In this document: positions 13,663 to 21,268 of the stretch, piece by piece
How the letters are laid out: each line of letters starts with the position of its first letter
Position numbering within the stretch: the first letter of the stretch is position 1
Assembly: GCF_014650035.1 (NCBI RefSeq)
Contig: NZ_BMUE01000006.1
Coordinates: 248,001-312,000 of the forward strand
Origin: Streptomyces lucensis JCM 4490
Lineage (GTDB): Bacteria > Actinomycetota > Actinomycetes > Streptomycetales > Streptomycetaceae
Length of the DNA stretch: 64,000 nt
Direction: 5' to 3'
The notes under the pieces: generated by a model
Told to the model about the DNA's origin: nothing
The model's database searches: none
The model's input: the letters and a program-made list of their open reading frames with translations, nothing else
Position numbers and translations under genes: made by a program

Positions 13663-13791
13663 GTGAAGAAGCTGCTCCTGGTCGCACTGGCCGCCATCGG
13701 CGGGCTCCTCGTGTACCGCCAGATCCAGGCGGATCGCGCCGAGCAGGACCTGTGGACGGAGGCGACTGACTCCGTGCCCACGGGTTCGTGA
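13663..13791 (+). CDS. DLW-39 family small protein
   Basis: A 42-aa protein from GTG 13663 (AAGGAAAGACGAGG upstream). It has one hydrophobic helix (KLLLVALAAIGGLLVY) and then a charged tail with the signature EQDLWTEATD that names the DLW-39 family, a short actinobacterial membrane-associated family usually found in the gyrA-to-ppiA region. Function unknown. Confidence 0.85.
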   Translation: MKKLLLVALAAIGGLLVYRQIQADRAEQDLWTEATDSVPTGS

Positions 13792-13814
13792 GTCCCGACA
13801 CCAGAATCTGAACG

Positions 13815-13843
13815 GACCCCGGCCGCCCTCGCGGCGCCGGGGT
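13815..13843 (+). terminator. Terminator after the DLW-39 gene
   Basis: GACCCCGG(C)CGCC / GGCG(C)CGGGGTC hairpin followed by TTGTCTT, 23 nt after the stop codon. Confidence 0.7.
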
Positions 13844-13856
13844 CTTGTCTTGCGCG

Positions 13857-13920
13857 CTCCCGTCCTCCCGGGCTCCCGTCCTCCCGTCCTCCCGTACTCC
13901 CGGGCTCCCGTGTTCTCCCG
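13857..13920. repeat. CTCCCGTC low-complexity tandem repeat
   Basis: Seven to eight degenerate copies of an 8-10 bp unit (CTCCCGTC, CTCCCGGG, CTCCCGTA) just beyond the DLW-39 terminator. Purely repetitive; no gene. Confidence 0.7.
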
Positions 13921-14104
13921 AGCTCGTGTTGCGGGGGTGCCGCGGGTGAGGTAAGCGTTCCGGCGTGCGGTGCGGTGGCCGTCGGACGGCCCCGGGCGAT
14001 GCCGGGCGATTCGGACGGCCGTGTGCGTTGCCCGGATGGCGCACCGGCGCGCGGGGCAGGATGGGCCACGGTCCGGTGCGTTGCGGAGCGACAGGGGGTG
14101 GCAC

Positions 14105-15445
14105 GTGCGGCGGCGAAGGCCTGTGGCGTGGTGGCGGGGCGGGTGGTCCGCGCGACTGCGCGTCGTCGCCGTCCTGCTCGGGCTGTGTGCCCCGGTCGCG
14201 GCGCCGGGCGGACCCGCCTTCGCGGCCGGCGCGCGCCCGGGCGGATACGGCTTCGCACCCGGCGCCCGCACCGTCGCGGGCTCGGCCGGCACCCCGGGCG
14301 CCGAACGGCTGGAACCCGGGCGCACCTACCGCAGCTCACTGCCCGCCGGCGGCAGGCTCTACTACCGCCTCCGCCTCGCCGCCACGGACACGGCGTACGT
14401 CCCCGTCACCGCCGTACCGCCCGCGGACGCCGCCGTCACCGCCACCGACGGCATCCGCGTGTCCGTCCGCGACGCCCACGGCACACCGTGCACCTACGAC
14501 TCCGCCCGCTTCGGCGCCGGGCTCAGCCCGCGCCCCGTCACGGCCCTGGGGCAGCGCGAGGCCGGCAAGGCGCTGTGCCAGGGCGCGGGCACGTACTACC
14601 TGCTCGTCGAACGCCTCGACGCCGACGGCCCCGGTACGGCGGCCCCGGCCCGGCCCTGGGCCCTGGAGATCGCGCCCGCCACGGAACCGGGCCCCGCTCG
14701 TGCCGGTTCCACCGCCGCGCCGCGGACCTGGAACTCCGCCGCGCCCGAGCCGCTCACCGGTGCGGCGCGCGACCGCTCCGGCGGTGACGGCTTCGCCTCG
14801 GCCCAGCCGGTGGCGCAGGGGGTGTGGCGGACCGCCCTCGTGCCCGGCGAGACCCAGTTCTACAAGGTGCCGCTGGACTGGGGCCGCCAACTGCACGCCT
14901 CCGCCGAGCTGGACCCCCACGCCGGCCACGGCTACGTGGGGGGCGCCCTGGGCCTCTCCCTGCACAACCCCGTCCGCGGCACCGTCGACGACGCCTTCCT
15001 CGGCTACACCGGCATCCGCAGGTCCGTCGCCCTCGGCCCGCTCCCGCCGGTCGAGTACGCCAACCGCCACGCCGTACCGGCCGCGGTGACGTCCGTGCGC
15101 TTCGCCGGCGACTACTACCTGGTCCTGCACCTCAGCGAGCGGATGACCGGCACGTACGGGCGCGGGCCGTTCGGCGTGACGCTGCGGGTACGGGTGGACG
15201 GGCGGGCGCACGCCGGGCCGGGTTACGCCGGAGATCCCCGGCCGGGAGACGTCTTCACGGTCACCGGACACGACCGGGAGGCGGCGGTGACCGGCGTCAC
15301 CGGGGGCGGCGACGACCGGGCGATGAGGCTGGTCGCGGCCGGCGGCATCGGCCTGGGCACCGTGCTGCTGCTGGTCCTCGCCGGCTGGACGGTCGCCGCC
15401 CGGCGGGCTCAGACGCGGGCCAGCGCCCAGAAGCCCACCGCGTAG
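14105..15445 (+). CDS. Secreted, C-terminally anchored protein of unknown function
   Basis: A 446-aa protein from GTG 14105 (AGGGGGTGG upstream). Residues 1-45 form a signal peptide with an Arg-rich n-region (RRRRP), a hydrophobic core and an AFA cleavage region. The large extracellular part repeats a theme in which an ERLEPG/LVPGE segment is followed by a polar FYKVPL-type strand, suggesting two or more beta-sandwich modules of the pre-peptidase type. One membrane helix (IGLGTVLLLVLAGWTVAA) and a short cytoplasmic tail end it. No catalytic motif is visible. Its 3' end overlaps the convergent kinase gene by 37 nt, an arrangement that may link the two; the shared pathway is unknown. Confidence 0.75.
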   Translation: MRRRRPVAWWRGGWSARLRVVAVLLGLCAPVAAPGGPAFAAGARPGGYGFAPGARTVAGSAGTPGAERLEPGRTYRSSLPAGGRLYYRLRLAATDTAYVPVTAVPPADAAVTATDGIRVSVRDAHGTPCTYDSARFGAGLSPRPVTALGQREAGKALCQGAGTYYLLVERLDADGPGTAAPARPWALEIAPATEPGPARAGSTAAPRTWNSAAPEPLTGAARDRSGGDGFASAQPVAQGVWRTALVPGETQFYKVPLDWGRQLHASAELDPHAGHGYVGGALGLSLHNPVRGTVDDAFLGYTGIRRSVALGPLPPVEYANRHAVPAAVTSVRFAGDYYLVLHLSERMTGTYGRGPFGVTLRVRVDGRAHAGPGYAGDPRPGDVFTVTGHDREAAVTGVTGGGDDRAMRLVAAGGIGLGTVLLLVLAGWTVAARRAQTRASAQKPTA

Positions 15446-16848
15446 CAGGCCAGCGCGAGCAGCAGCACCGGGATCGCGACCCTGGCCGGGGGCCCGGGCC
15501 GGCGGCGGTCCGCCCGGCGTGCCCGGCGTCCGTGCGCGCGCGGCGCCGGCGGAGCGTGCGGGGGGACCCTCGGGTCCCGCGCGGTGTAGGAGGCGGTGGA
15601 GGCGTCGGCACGCTCCTGCGGTGCCGCGGATGGGGGCGGGGTGGCGTTCCACGCCGCGTGCTGCTGGGACGGGTACGGCCCGGACGACGCGGCGAGGGGG
15701 TGGGTGGACGGCGTCGGATCGTGGGCGGGGGGCCCGGGGACCAGGGGTGTGGGCACCGGCCGCGGGTGCGGCCCGGAGCCCGGCGCGTCCTGGGGCGGCG
15801 GCAGCCGGAAGCTGCCGGTGTCCGACATCGAGCCGGTGTGCACGTGGGCCCCGGCGCCCGGACCGGAGGGGACGTCCGCGGCCGAGGGGGCGTGCGTGCC
15901 GGGGCCGCCGTCGTCCACGCCCGCGGTGACCGGGCCGACGGCCCTCGCCTCCACACCCGTGGCCTGCCTGAGTGGCCCGTCGGGGCCGAATCCGGGCGGC
16001 AGGGGGCCGAGTTGGTCGAATATCTCGATCAGCTCGTCGTCGGGGCCGGGCTCCGGCAGGAGTTCCGCGGCGGAGGCGAGCGCCTTGCGCGCGCCCGTGG
16101 CCGTGCGGAAACGTGCCTCGGGATCGGGCTGGAGCAGCGTGGCCACGACCTGCCACAGAGGCTCGGGGATGCCCTTGGGGGCACTAGGGGTGCCCTGCTC
16201 CATGAAGTACCGCACGAGCGCCTTCGCGTCGGGCTTGGCCCCTTCGAGGAGGTACAGGGCGACCAGGCCCACGGCGAACAGGTCGGCCGGGAAGTCGGGT
16301 TCGCTGCCGAGCATCTGCTCGGGCGCGAGGTATCCGGGCGTGCCCACGACCAGGTTGGTCTCGGTCAGCCGGGGTTCGCCGAGCCGCATGGCGATGCCGA
16401 AGTCCGACAGCCGCAACCGAGGCCGGCCCGTGCCGGTGGCTTCGAGGAGCACGTTGGCGGGTTTCACGTCACGGTGGACGACGCCCTCCGTGTGGACGGC
16501 GGCGAGACCGGACAGCAGCTGGTCGATCAGGGTGCACACGAAGGCCGGGGGCAGGGGACCGTAGTCGCCGACGAGGTGCACCAGGGAGCCGCCCGCCACC
16601 AGGTCCATGGTGAACAGGACCTTGTCGTCGTCGGCCGCCCAGCTGGCCGGAGCGAGGACGTGCGGATGGTCGATCCGCAACGCCTGCTCCCGTACGAAGC
16701 GCAGCAGGGAGTGGGCGTCGCGCTGCTGGAGCACCTTGGCGGCCACGTAGCGCCGGCGGCGGTGGTCCCAGGCGCGCCACACGGCGCCCACACCACCGCG
16801 TCCGATCGGGTCGGCCAGCTCGTACCGGCCGGCGAAGACCTCACCCAT
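15409..16848 (-). CDS. Hanks-type Ser/Thr protein kinase with C-terminal membrane helix
   Basis: A 479-aa eukaryotic-like kinase. It has a Gly-rich loop GRGGVGAVW, lysine in AAKVL, catalytic loop HRDVKPAN, DFG as DFGIA, and GTPGYLAPEQ in the activation segment. After residue 270 comes a long Pro/Ala/Gly/Ser-rich linker, then a basic patch and a terminal membrane helix (IPVLLLALACYAVGFWALA) with almost nothing outside, so it lacks a sensor domain such as PASTA. ATG at 16848 is chosen because the kinase domain begins at once; GTG at 16887 is an alternative. The promoter contains two 22-23 bp direct repeats. Confidence 0.92.
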   Translation of the reverse strand: MGEVFAGRYELADPIGRGGVGAVWRAWDHRRRRYVAAKVLQQRDAHSLLRFVREQALRIDHPHVLAPASWAADDDKVLFTMDLVAGGSLVHLVGDYGPLPPAFVCTLIDQLLSGLAAVHTEGVVHRDVKPANVLLEATGTGRPRLRLSDFGIAMRLGEPRLTETNLVVGTPGYLAPEQMLGSEPDFPADLFAVGLVALYLLEGAKPDAKALVRYFMEQGTPSAPKGIPEPLWQVVATLLQPDPEARFRTATGARKALASAAELLPEPGPDDELIEIFDQLGPLPPGFGPDGPLRQATGVEARAVGPVTAGVDDGGPGTHAPSAADVPSGPGAGAHVHTGSMSDTGSFRLPPPQDAPGSGPHPRPVPTPLVPGPPAHDPTPSTHPLAASSGPYPSQQHAAWNATPPPSAAPQERADASTASYTARDPRVPPHAPPAPRAHGRRARRADRRRPGPPARVAIPVLLLALACYAVGFWALARV

Positions 16849-16879
16849 GTCAGTCCGCCGCTCCTCCCCCTCGTCGTGG

Positions 16880-16924
16880 ACGGTCACTTCCCCCGGAGTG
16901 AACGGTCACTTCCCCCCGGAGTGA
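16880..16924. repeat. Two tandem 22-23 bp repeats upstream of the kinase gene
   Basis: ACGGTCACTTCCCCCGGAGTGA at 16880-16901 and the same with one extra C at 16902-16924. Across the junction GGAGTGA-ACGG-TCACTTCC makes an inverted repeat, the shape of a dimer operator. Confidence 0.75.
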
Positions 16925-17004
16925 TACGTCCCGCCACCGGACCACGCCCCCCGGACCACGCCCTCGGCCCGGCCCCGGCCCCCTCCGGATGCCGGGCCGT
17001 GGTG

Positions 17005-17553
17005 TCAGTTCTGGTGGGACTGGTAGTGCGCGACCGCGTCGGAGGTGCGGCCGGCGCCGTAGACCCGGAGGAACTCCGCCAGCTCGGGGTGGGTCGTGGT
17101 GAGCGCGTCCGCGGCGTCGATGATGTCGCCGGCGGCGGCCACCGAGCGCAGCAGCGACTGGATCTCACGGACCACCCGCTTGACCGTGGGCGCCCCGGAA
17201 CCACTCGTGGTCTGAGCGGTGTTGCTGAGCACCGAGCCCCCCTGCGACTTCTTGATCTCCTCCATGCGCTCGGTCGCCTCGGCGGCGCTGACGCTGCCGT
17301 CCGCGGCCTGGGCCGCCAGCTCCTGCAGCAGCTGCACCCGCTGGACCACGGCGGGATTGCCGATCTTCGCGCGCTGGCCGCTCATCAGCTGCGAGAGCAT
17401 CGGAGCGGACAGTCCCAGGACCGCCGCGAGACGGGCCTGGTTCAGCCCGAGATCGTCTATGAGCTTACGGAAGAGCGCCCCCAACGGCTCCCCGTACCAG
17501 TTCCGCTGCAGCTCCCGCGCTCTCGCGGTGGCTTCCTGCTGTGCGGCGTCCAT
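17005..17553 (-). CDS. Helix-turn-helix DNA-binding protein
   Basis: A 182-aa regulator conserved in Streptomyces beside this tRNA-Ala. An XRE-like HTH lies at about residues 30-65 (LGLNQARLAAVLGLSAPML), followed by a helical, Ala/Glu-rich region and a C-terminal helical part ending AHYQSHQN. ATG at 17553. No ligand or regulon can be inferred; its divergence from the tRNA-Ala suggests autoregulation at the shared upstream region. Confidence 0.85.
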   Translation of the reverse strand: MDAAQQEATARARELQRNWYGEPLGALFRKLIDDLGLNQARLAAVLGLSAPMLSQLMSGQRAKIGNPAVVQRVQLLQELAAQAADGSVSAAEATERMEEIKKSQGGSVLSNTAQTTSGSGAPTVKRVVREIQSLLRSVAAAGDIIDAADALTTTHPELAEFLRVYGAGRTSDAVAHYQSHQN

Positions 17554-17735
17554 TGCGTCTCCCCATCGCTTCCCCTGAAAACCGCGGTTCGCTGTAGCGA
17601 ACCACGACGAGCATCTTACGGAGAGTGGTCATCCGCGGGGACCCCCAATCTTTTTGCGGGATACGGGGGGTGACCCGGTACTCTGGTCTGCGGCACCCGC
17701 CGGAACATGATTCCTCCGGCCGGGCGTTCCCTCCC

Positions 17736-17808
17736 GGGGCCTTAGCTCAGTTGGTAGAGCGCCGTCTTTGCATGGCGGATGTCAGGGGTTCGACTCCCCT
17801 AGGCTCCA
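17736..17808 (+). tRNA. tRNA-Ala (anticodon TGC)
   Basis: Acceptor GGGGCCT/AGGCTCC, D-arm TAGCTCAGTTGGTAGAGC, anticodon loop TTTGCAT (TGC at 17769-17771), T-arm GGTTCGACTCC; discriminator A at 17808, no encoded CCA. The biosynthetic run ends less than 100 nt beyond it. Confidence 0.96.
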
Positions 17809-17814
17809 CTCAGG

Positions 17815-17857
17815 AAGACCCCTCTGACCTGTACGAACGTGGTCAGGGGGGTCTTTT
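17815..17857. terminator. Terminator between tRNA-Ala and the biosynthetic run
   Basis: AAGACCCCTCTGACC / GGTCAGGGGGGTCTT inverted repeat with a T-run on the + side and AA on the other, so it can end both the tRNA and the leftward 15-gene transcript. Confidence 0.8.
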
Positions 17858-17900
17858 CGCGCTGAAGTGCCGGGGACCTCGGCGGTGTTCGTGCCCGGTG

Positions 17901-19022
17901 TCAGCCGGGCGGGCCCGCCGTGAAGGGACAGGTCCAGTCCGGGGCCGTCATACGGCCGCTGTAGTGGCGGGCCTCGTCGCGGTAGGTCAGCAGGCTGGGA
18001 TTGGCCGAGCCGTGCAGGTCGTGGTCGCGTTGCCTGATCCTCTTGCGCATCCTGAAGAAATTGCGGCCCAGGGCGTTGAACTGCAGATGCGAGTTGAACA
18101 CCAGGGCGGGCAGGGCGAAACGCCGGCTGGGCCGGGAGGCGCCGGGGTGCAGGCCCACCACGAAGAAGGGGTGGCCGAAGAGGGAGAAGGCGAAACGGGG
18201 GGAGGCGGGGTCGCGGTCGTAGAGCCCGGTCCAGGCGTGGTGCCGGCTGTCCTCGTCGTGCAGGGCCTGCAGGTGGCGCCAGACGGTTCGCTCGAAGGTC
18301 TCCTCCGAGGTGTCCGGCAGCCGGTCGAAGGTCGCGACGAACGAGGAGAAGCTCTGGGCGCCGGGCTCGAAGGAGTCCAGGAAGGCGCGCAGCCCGCCCA
18401 GGTTCGCGCGGACGGCCTCTTCGGACGCCGGCTCGCCGCAGTGGTGGTGGGTGATCCGGTCCCGGCGCAGGGCCGCCTTGGCGCCCAGGCAGACGAAGTC
18501 GTCCCGGCCGATGAACTCCTCCAGTGCGGCGCGTGCCGCCTCGCCGGCCACGGGCCGCCCGGACAGGATCCGCGCGGTGGACACCGTGACGGGGGAGCCG
18601 CCGCCGTCGGTGACCGTGACCTCGACGGTGACCAGGGCGCCGCCGAGCGCCTCGCGGGCGTCGACCAGGCGGCCGCGGGCCGTGAGGACGTCCCCGGCGC
18701 GGATAGGGCGGACGTGGCGGTAGTCCTGGGAGAGGTGGGTGGCCGACGTGTAGTCGTAGCCCAGCGGGTACCGGGCGAGGACCGGCAGTTCGGCCCGTGC
18801 GGCCAGCCGGACGGCGAAGGTGGGCGGTGCGATGACGTCGGGGTGGCCGAGCGCACGGGCCGCCGCCGGGTCGCGGTAGGCCGGGTCGGTGTCCCCCGTG
18901 GCGTCGGCGAACTCGGCGATCAGCTCGGCGGTGACCGTCACCGGCCCGACCGGGGGAGCGTCCGGCGGGACGGCGGGGGCCGGGGGCCGCACCGCCGGGG
19001 GGCGCAGCGTGTCAGCGGGCAC
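17901..19022 (-). CDS. Fusion of MaoC-like hot-dog domain and YqcI/YcgG (GntA-like) domain
   Basis: A 373-aa two-domain protein, last gene of the run. Residues about 20-150 are a MaoC/HadA-type hot-dog fold (FADATGDTDPAYRD, then HLSQDYRHVRPIRAGDVL). The hydratase-2 signature normally has His after GDxNPx; here the position is Tyr, so this half may only bind acyl substrate. Residues about 175-373 match the YqcI/YcgG family (FFVVGLHPGASRPSRRF, LVFNSHLQFNALG, DLHGSANP, ARHYSGR, ending WTCPF). Characterised relatives such as GntA are heme-dependent N-hydroxylases of guanidines or amines. GTG at 19022 overlaps the upstream gene by 11 nt. I know of no characterised fusion of this kind; the substrate is unknown. 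Confidence 0.8.
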   Translation of the reverse strand: MPADTLRPPAVRPPAPAVPPDAPPVGPVTVTAELIAEFADATGDTDPAYRDPAAARALGHPDVIAPPTFAVRLAARAELPVLARYPLGYDYTSATHLSQDYRHVRPIRAGDVLTARGRLVDAREALGGALVTVEVTVTDGGGSPVTVSTARILSGRPVAGEAARAALEEFIGRDDFVCLGAKAALRRDRITHHHCGEPASEEAVRANLGGLRAFLDSFEPGAQSFSSFVATFDRLPDTSEETFERTVWRHLQALHDEDSRHHAWTGLYDRDPASPRFAFSLFGHPFFVVGLHPGASRPSRRFALPALVFNSHLQFNALGRNFFRMRKRIRQRDHDLHGSANPSLLTYRDEARHYSGRMTAPDWTCPFTAGPPG

Positions 19023-19872
19023 GGAATCCCCCGTCCCCGACCGCGTGGGCGCCGCCGTCGACGTGCAGGATGTCGCCGGTGGTGGCCGGGAACCAGTCCG
19101 ACAGCAGGGCCACGCAGGCCCTGCCCACCGGCTCGAAGTCGGCGGCGTGCCAGCCCAGCGGAGCCCTGCGGTCCCACTCCTTCTCCGCCTGGCCGGGGTC
19201 GTCGTCCTCGCCGTAGGTGGCGTGGCCGGCCGGGGTGCGCAGGGGGCCGGCGGCCACGAGGTTGACGCGGATGCCGCGGTCGCCGAGGTAGGCGGCGAGG
19301 TAGCGGGAGCAGGCCTCCAGGCCGGCCTTGGCGACGCCCATCCAGTCGTAGCCGGCCCACACCTGACGGGCGTCGAAGTCGAGGCCGACCACCGACGAGC
19401 CCCGCCCCAGCAGCGGCAGCAGCGCGGTCGTGAGGGCCTGCAGGGAGACGGTGGAGACCTCGAAGGCGGTCGTGGCCTCCCGCCGGGAGGTGCGCAGGAA
19501 GCCACCGCCCAGGGCTCCGGGCGGCGCGAAGGCCACGGCGTGCAGGACGCCGTCGAGCCGGCCGGTGTGCGCGCCGACCCGGTCCGCGAGGGTGGCCAGG
19601 TGGTCGTCGTCGGTGACGTCCAGCTCGACGACGGGGGCCGGGCGGGGCAGCCGCCGGGCGATCCGTTCGACCAGGGAGAGGCGGCCGTACCCGGTCAGGA
19701 CGACCTCGGCGCCCTGCTCCTGGGCCACGCGGGCCACGTGGAAGGCGATGGAGCGGTCGGTGAGCACCCCGGTGACCAGGACGGTTTTCCCCGCCAGCAG
19801 GCCCGCCGGGCCCGCCGTGGGCCCGGCGGGCCCGGCGGCAGGAAGGGGCGGGAGTGGGGTCGAGGGGTCCAC
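19012..19872 (-). CDS. InhA/FabI-type enoyl-ACP reductase
   Basis: A 286-aa short-chain dehydrogenase of the enoyl-ACP reductase class. The N-terminal 27 residues are a Pro/Gly/Ala extension. The NADH-binding start TGVLTDRSIAFHVARVAQEQ and the catalytic set GLDFD...GYDWMGVAK follow InhA, with Phe nine residues before Tyr and a Tyr-x6-Lys pair. NLVAAGPLRT is also InhA-like. It would reduce enoyl-thioesters in a chain made by the FabF-type synthase upstream, or serve as a spare copy of a drug target. GTG at 19872 has AAAGGA 10 nt upstream. Streptomyces normally keeps fabI elsewhere, so this is probably a paralogue. Confidence 0.85.
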   Translation of the reverse strand: MDPSTPLPPLPAAGPAGPTAGPAGLLAGKTVLVTGVLTDRSIAFHVARVAQEQGAEVVLTGYGRLSLVERIARRLPRPAPVVELDVTDDDHLATLADRVGAHTGRLDGVLHAVAFAPPGALGGGFLRTSRREATTAFEVSTVSLQALTTALLPLLGRGSSVVGLDFDARQVWAGYDWMGVAKAGLEACSRYLAAYLGDRGIRVNLVAAGPLRTPAGHATYGEDDDPGQAEKEWDRRAPLGWHAADFEPVGRACVALLSDWFPATTGDILHVDGGAHAVGDGGFRAR

Positions 19873-19906
19873 CTCGGTCGTCCTTTCGTGCGGTGGGCGG
19901 GGAGTG

Positions 19907-21268
19907 TCAGGAGGCCCGGACGCGGGTGCGCAGGGCCGCCGTCGTGAGGTCCGGCTTGTGGGCGGCGGCCTCGACCACCGCCGTGACCGCGTCCAGCAGC
20001 GGCCACGGGTCGGGCACGGCCCGGGTGTCGTAGGCGAGCGTGGCCTCGACGCTGTCCGGCCGGTCCATGAAGTAGTTGAGCCAGATCGCCGCCGTCGCCG
20101 GGCCGACGGTCCGCTCCCCCCGCCACAGCGGGGCGAGGAAGTCCCGGGTCGCGGTCGTCGCCCTGGTCTTCGGGCCGAGGACGAGGGGGCGGGCCGGCGG
20201 GAGGATGTTCACCCCGACGGTGCGGGGGGCCAGCGGGGCGACCTCGCGGATGGAGCGGCCGTACGTCGGCGGCAGGGCCTCGTTGACGCGGGCGTGTGCG
20301 GTGATCCAGTCGCCGACCGTGGCCGGTTCCGGGTTCGGGGGCAGCAGCACGCAGGGCTCCACCAGGGGGCCGATGACGAGCACGTCCTCCGGCCGGGCGT
20401 GGCCGTGGCGCAGGCTGAGCAGAGGCTGGGGGCCGTCGGACCACAGACCCGCCGCCAGGGAGGTGGCGGCGAGCAGCACGGCGGCGCGGCTCAGGCCGGT
20501 CCGGGCGGCCGCCTCGGTGAGGCCGGTGGCCAGCCTCCCGGGCAGCGGGCCGTCGTAGTGGCCGTCGTCCTGGAAGGTCTCGGTCGGGGTGCTGCCGGGC
20601 AGGTCGAGCGGCGGGCCGGGCAGCGGGTACGGGGCGAGCAGGTCCTGCCAGCGGGCGAGGCTCCGCGCCCGGACCGCCTCCTCGGGCAGGTCCGCGAGGA
20701 AGCCGGTGAAGCCCCGGCCGCGGGGGGTGTGGCCGCCGGCGCGGTACGCGCCGGCCACGGCCCGGGTGATCAGGCCGAGCGCCCAGCCGTCCAGTACCGA
20801 GTGGTCGAAGGAGAAGGCCAGCAGCGGATCCTGCTTCTTTTCCTCCTGCGTGGCGCGCAGCAGGACGGCCCGCCCGGCCGGCTCGTGGAGCAGGTCGGGC
20901 TTGTCGAACACGACCGGGGCGAGGACGGCGGCCGCCTCCGCGGAGAGCCGGCCGTCCGTCACCGTGCGCGGGACGTCGACGGTCTCCAGCTTCAGCGGGG
21001 CGGGCTCGCGCCGCTCCAGGCGGGGACCGTCCTCGGTGGCCCGCAGCCGCAGGTGCAGGACGTCGGTGGCGAGGGTGACCTGCTCCACGGCCGCGGCCAG
21101 CCGTTCCACGTCGAGCGGACCGGAGACCCGGAACAGGTTCCAGGGCAGTTCGGAGGGGTTGCGGCGCAGGTGTCCGGCGTCGTCCACCTCACCGTTGGCG
21201 AGCGCCCGCACGGGCATGCCGTAGGCGGGCAGCGAGGTGCCGTCGCGGTTCGGGGCGTCACTGCTCAC
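19907..21268 (-). CDS. Free-standing NRPS condensation domain
   Basis: A 453-aa protein with the chloramphenicol-acetyltransferase-like fold of condensation domains and no carrier or adenylation domain. The HHxxxDG active-site motif appears as DHSVLDG, so the second, catalytic His and the Asp-Gly are kept while the first His is Asp. It could join an acyl chain to the aminoacyl carrier, release the chain from the terminal carrier of the NRPS, which lacks a thioesterase domain, or attach an amine. GTG at 21268 was chosen for the GGGAGG 8 nt before it and overlaps the upstream stop; GTG at 21286 is also in frame. Confidence 0.83.
   Translation of the reverse strand: MSSDAPNRDGTSLPAYGMPVRALANGEVDDAGHLRRNPSELPWNLFRVSGPLDVERLAAAVEQVTLATDVLHLRLRATEDGPRLERREPAPLKLETVDVPRTVTDGRLSAEAAAVLAPVVFDKPDLLHEPAGRAVLLRATQEEKKQDPLLAFSFDHSVLDGWALGLITRAVAGAYRAGGHTPRGRGFTGFLADLPEEAVRARSLARWQDLLAPYPLPGPPLDLPGSTPTETFQDDGHYDGPLPGRLATGLTEAAARTGLSRAAVLLAATSLAAGLWSDGPQPLLSLRHGHARPEDVLVIGPLVEPCVLLPPNPEPATVGDWITAHARVNEALPPTYGRSIREVAPLAPRTVGVNILPPARPLVLGPKTRATTATRDFLAPLWRGERTVGPATAAIWLNYFMDRPDSVEATLAYDTRAVPDPWPLLDAVTAVVEAAAHKPDLTTAALRTRVRAS

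Noticed and set aside
13857..13920. CRISPR-like array
   Set aside because: The 8-10 bp units have no constant-length spacers and no cas genes are present; simple low-complexity repeat.
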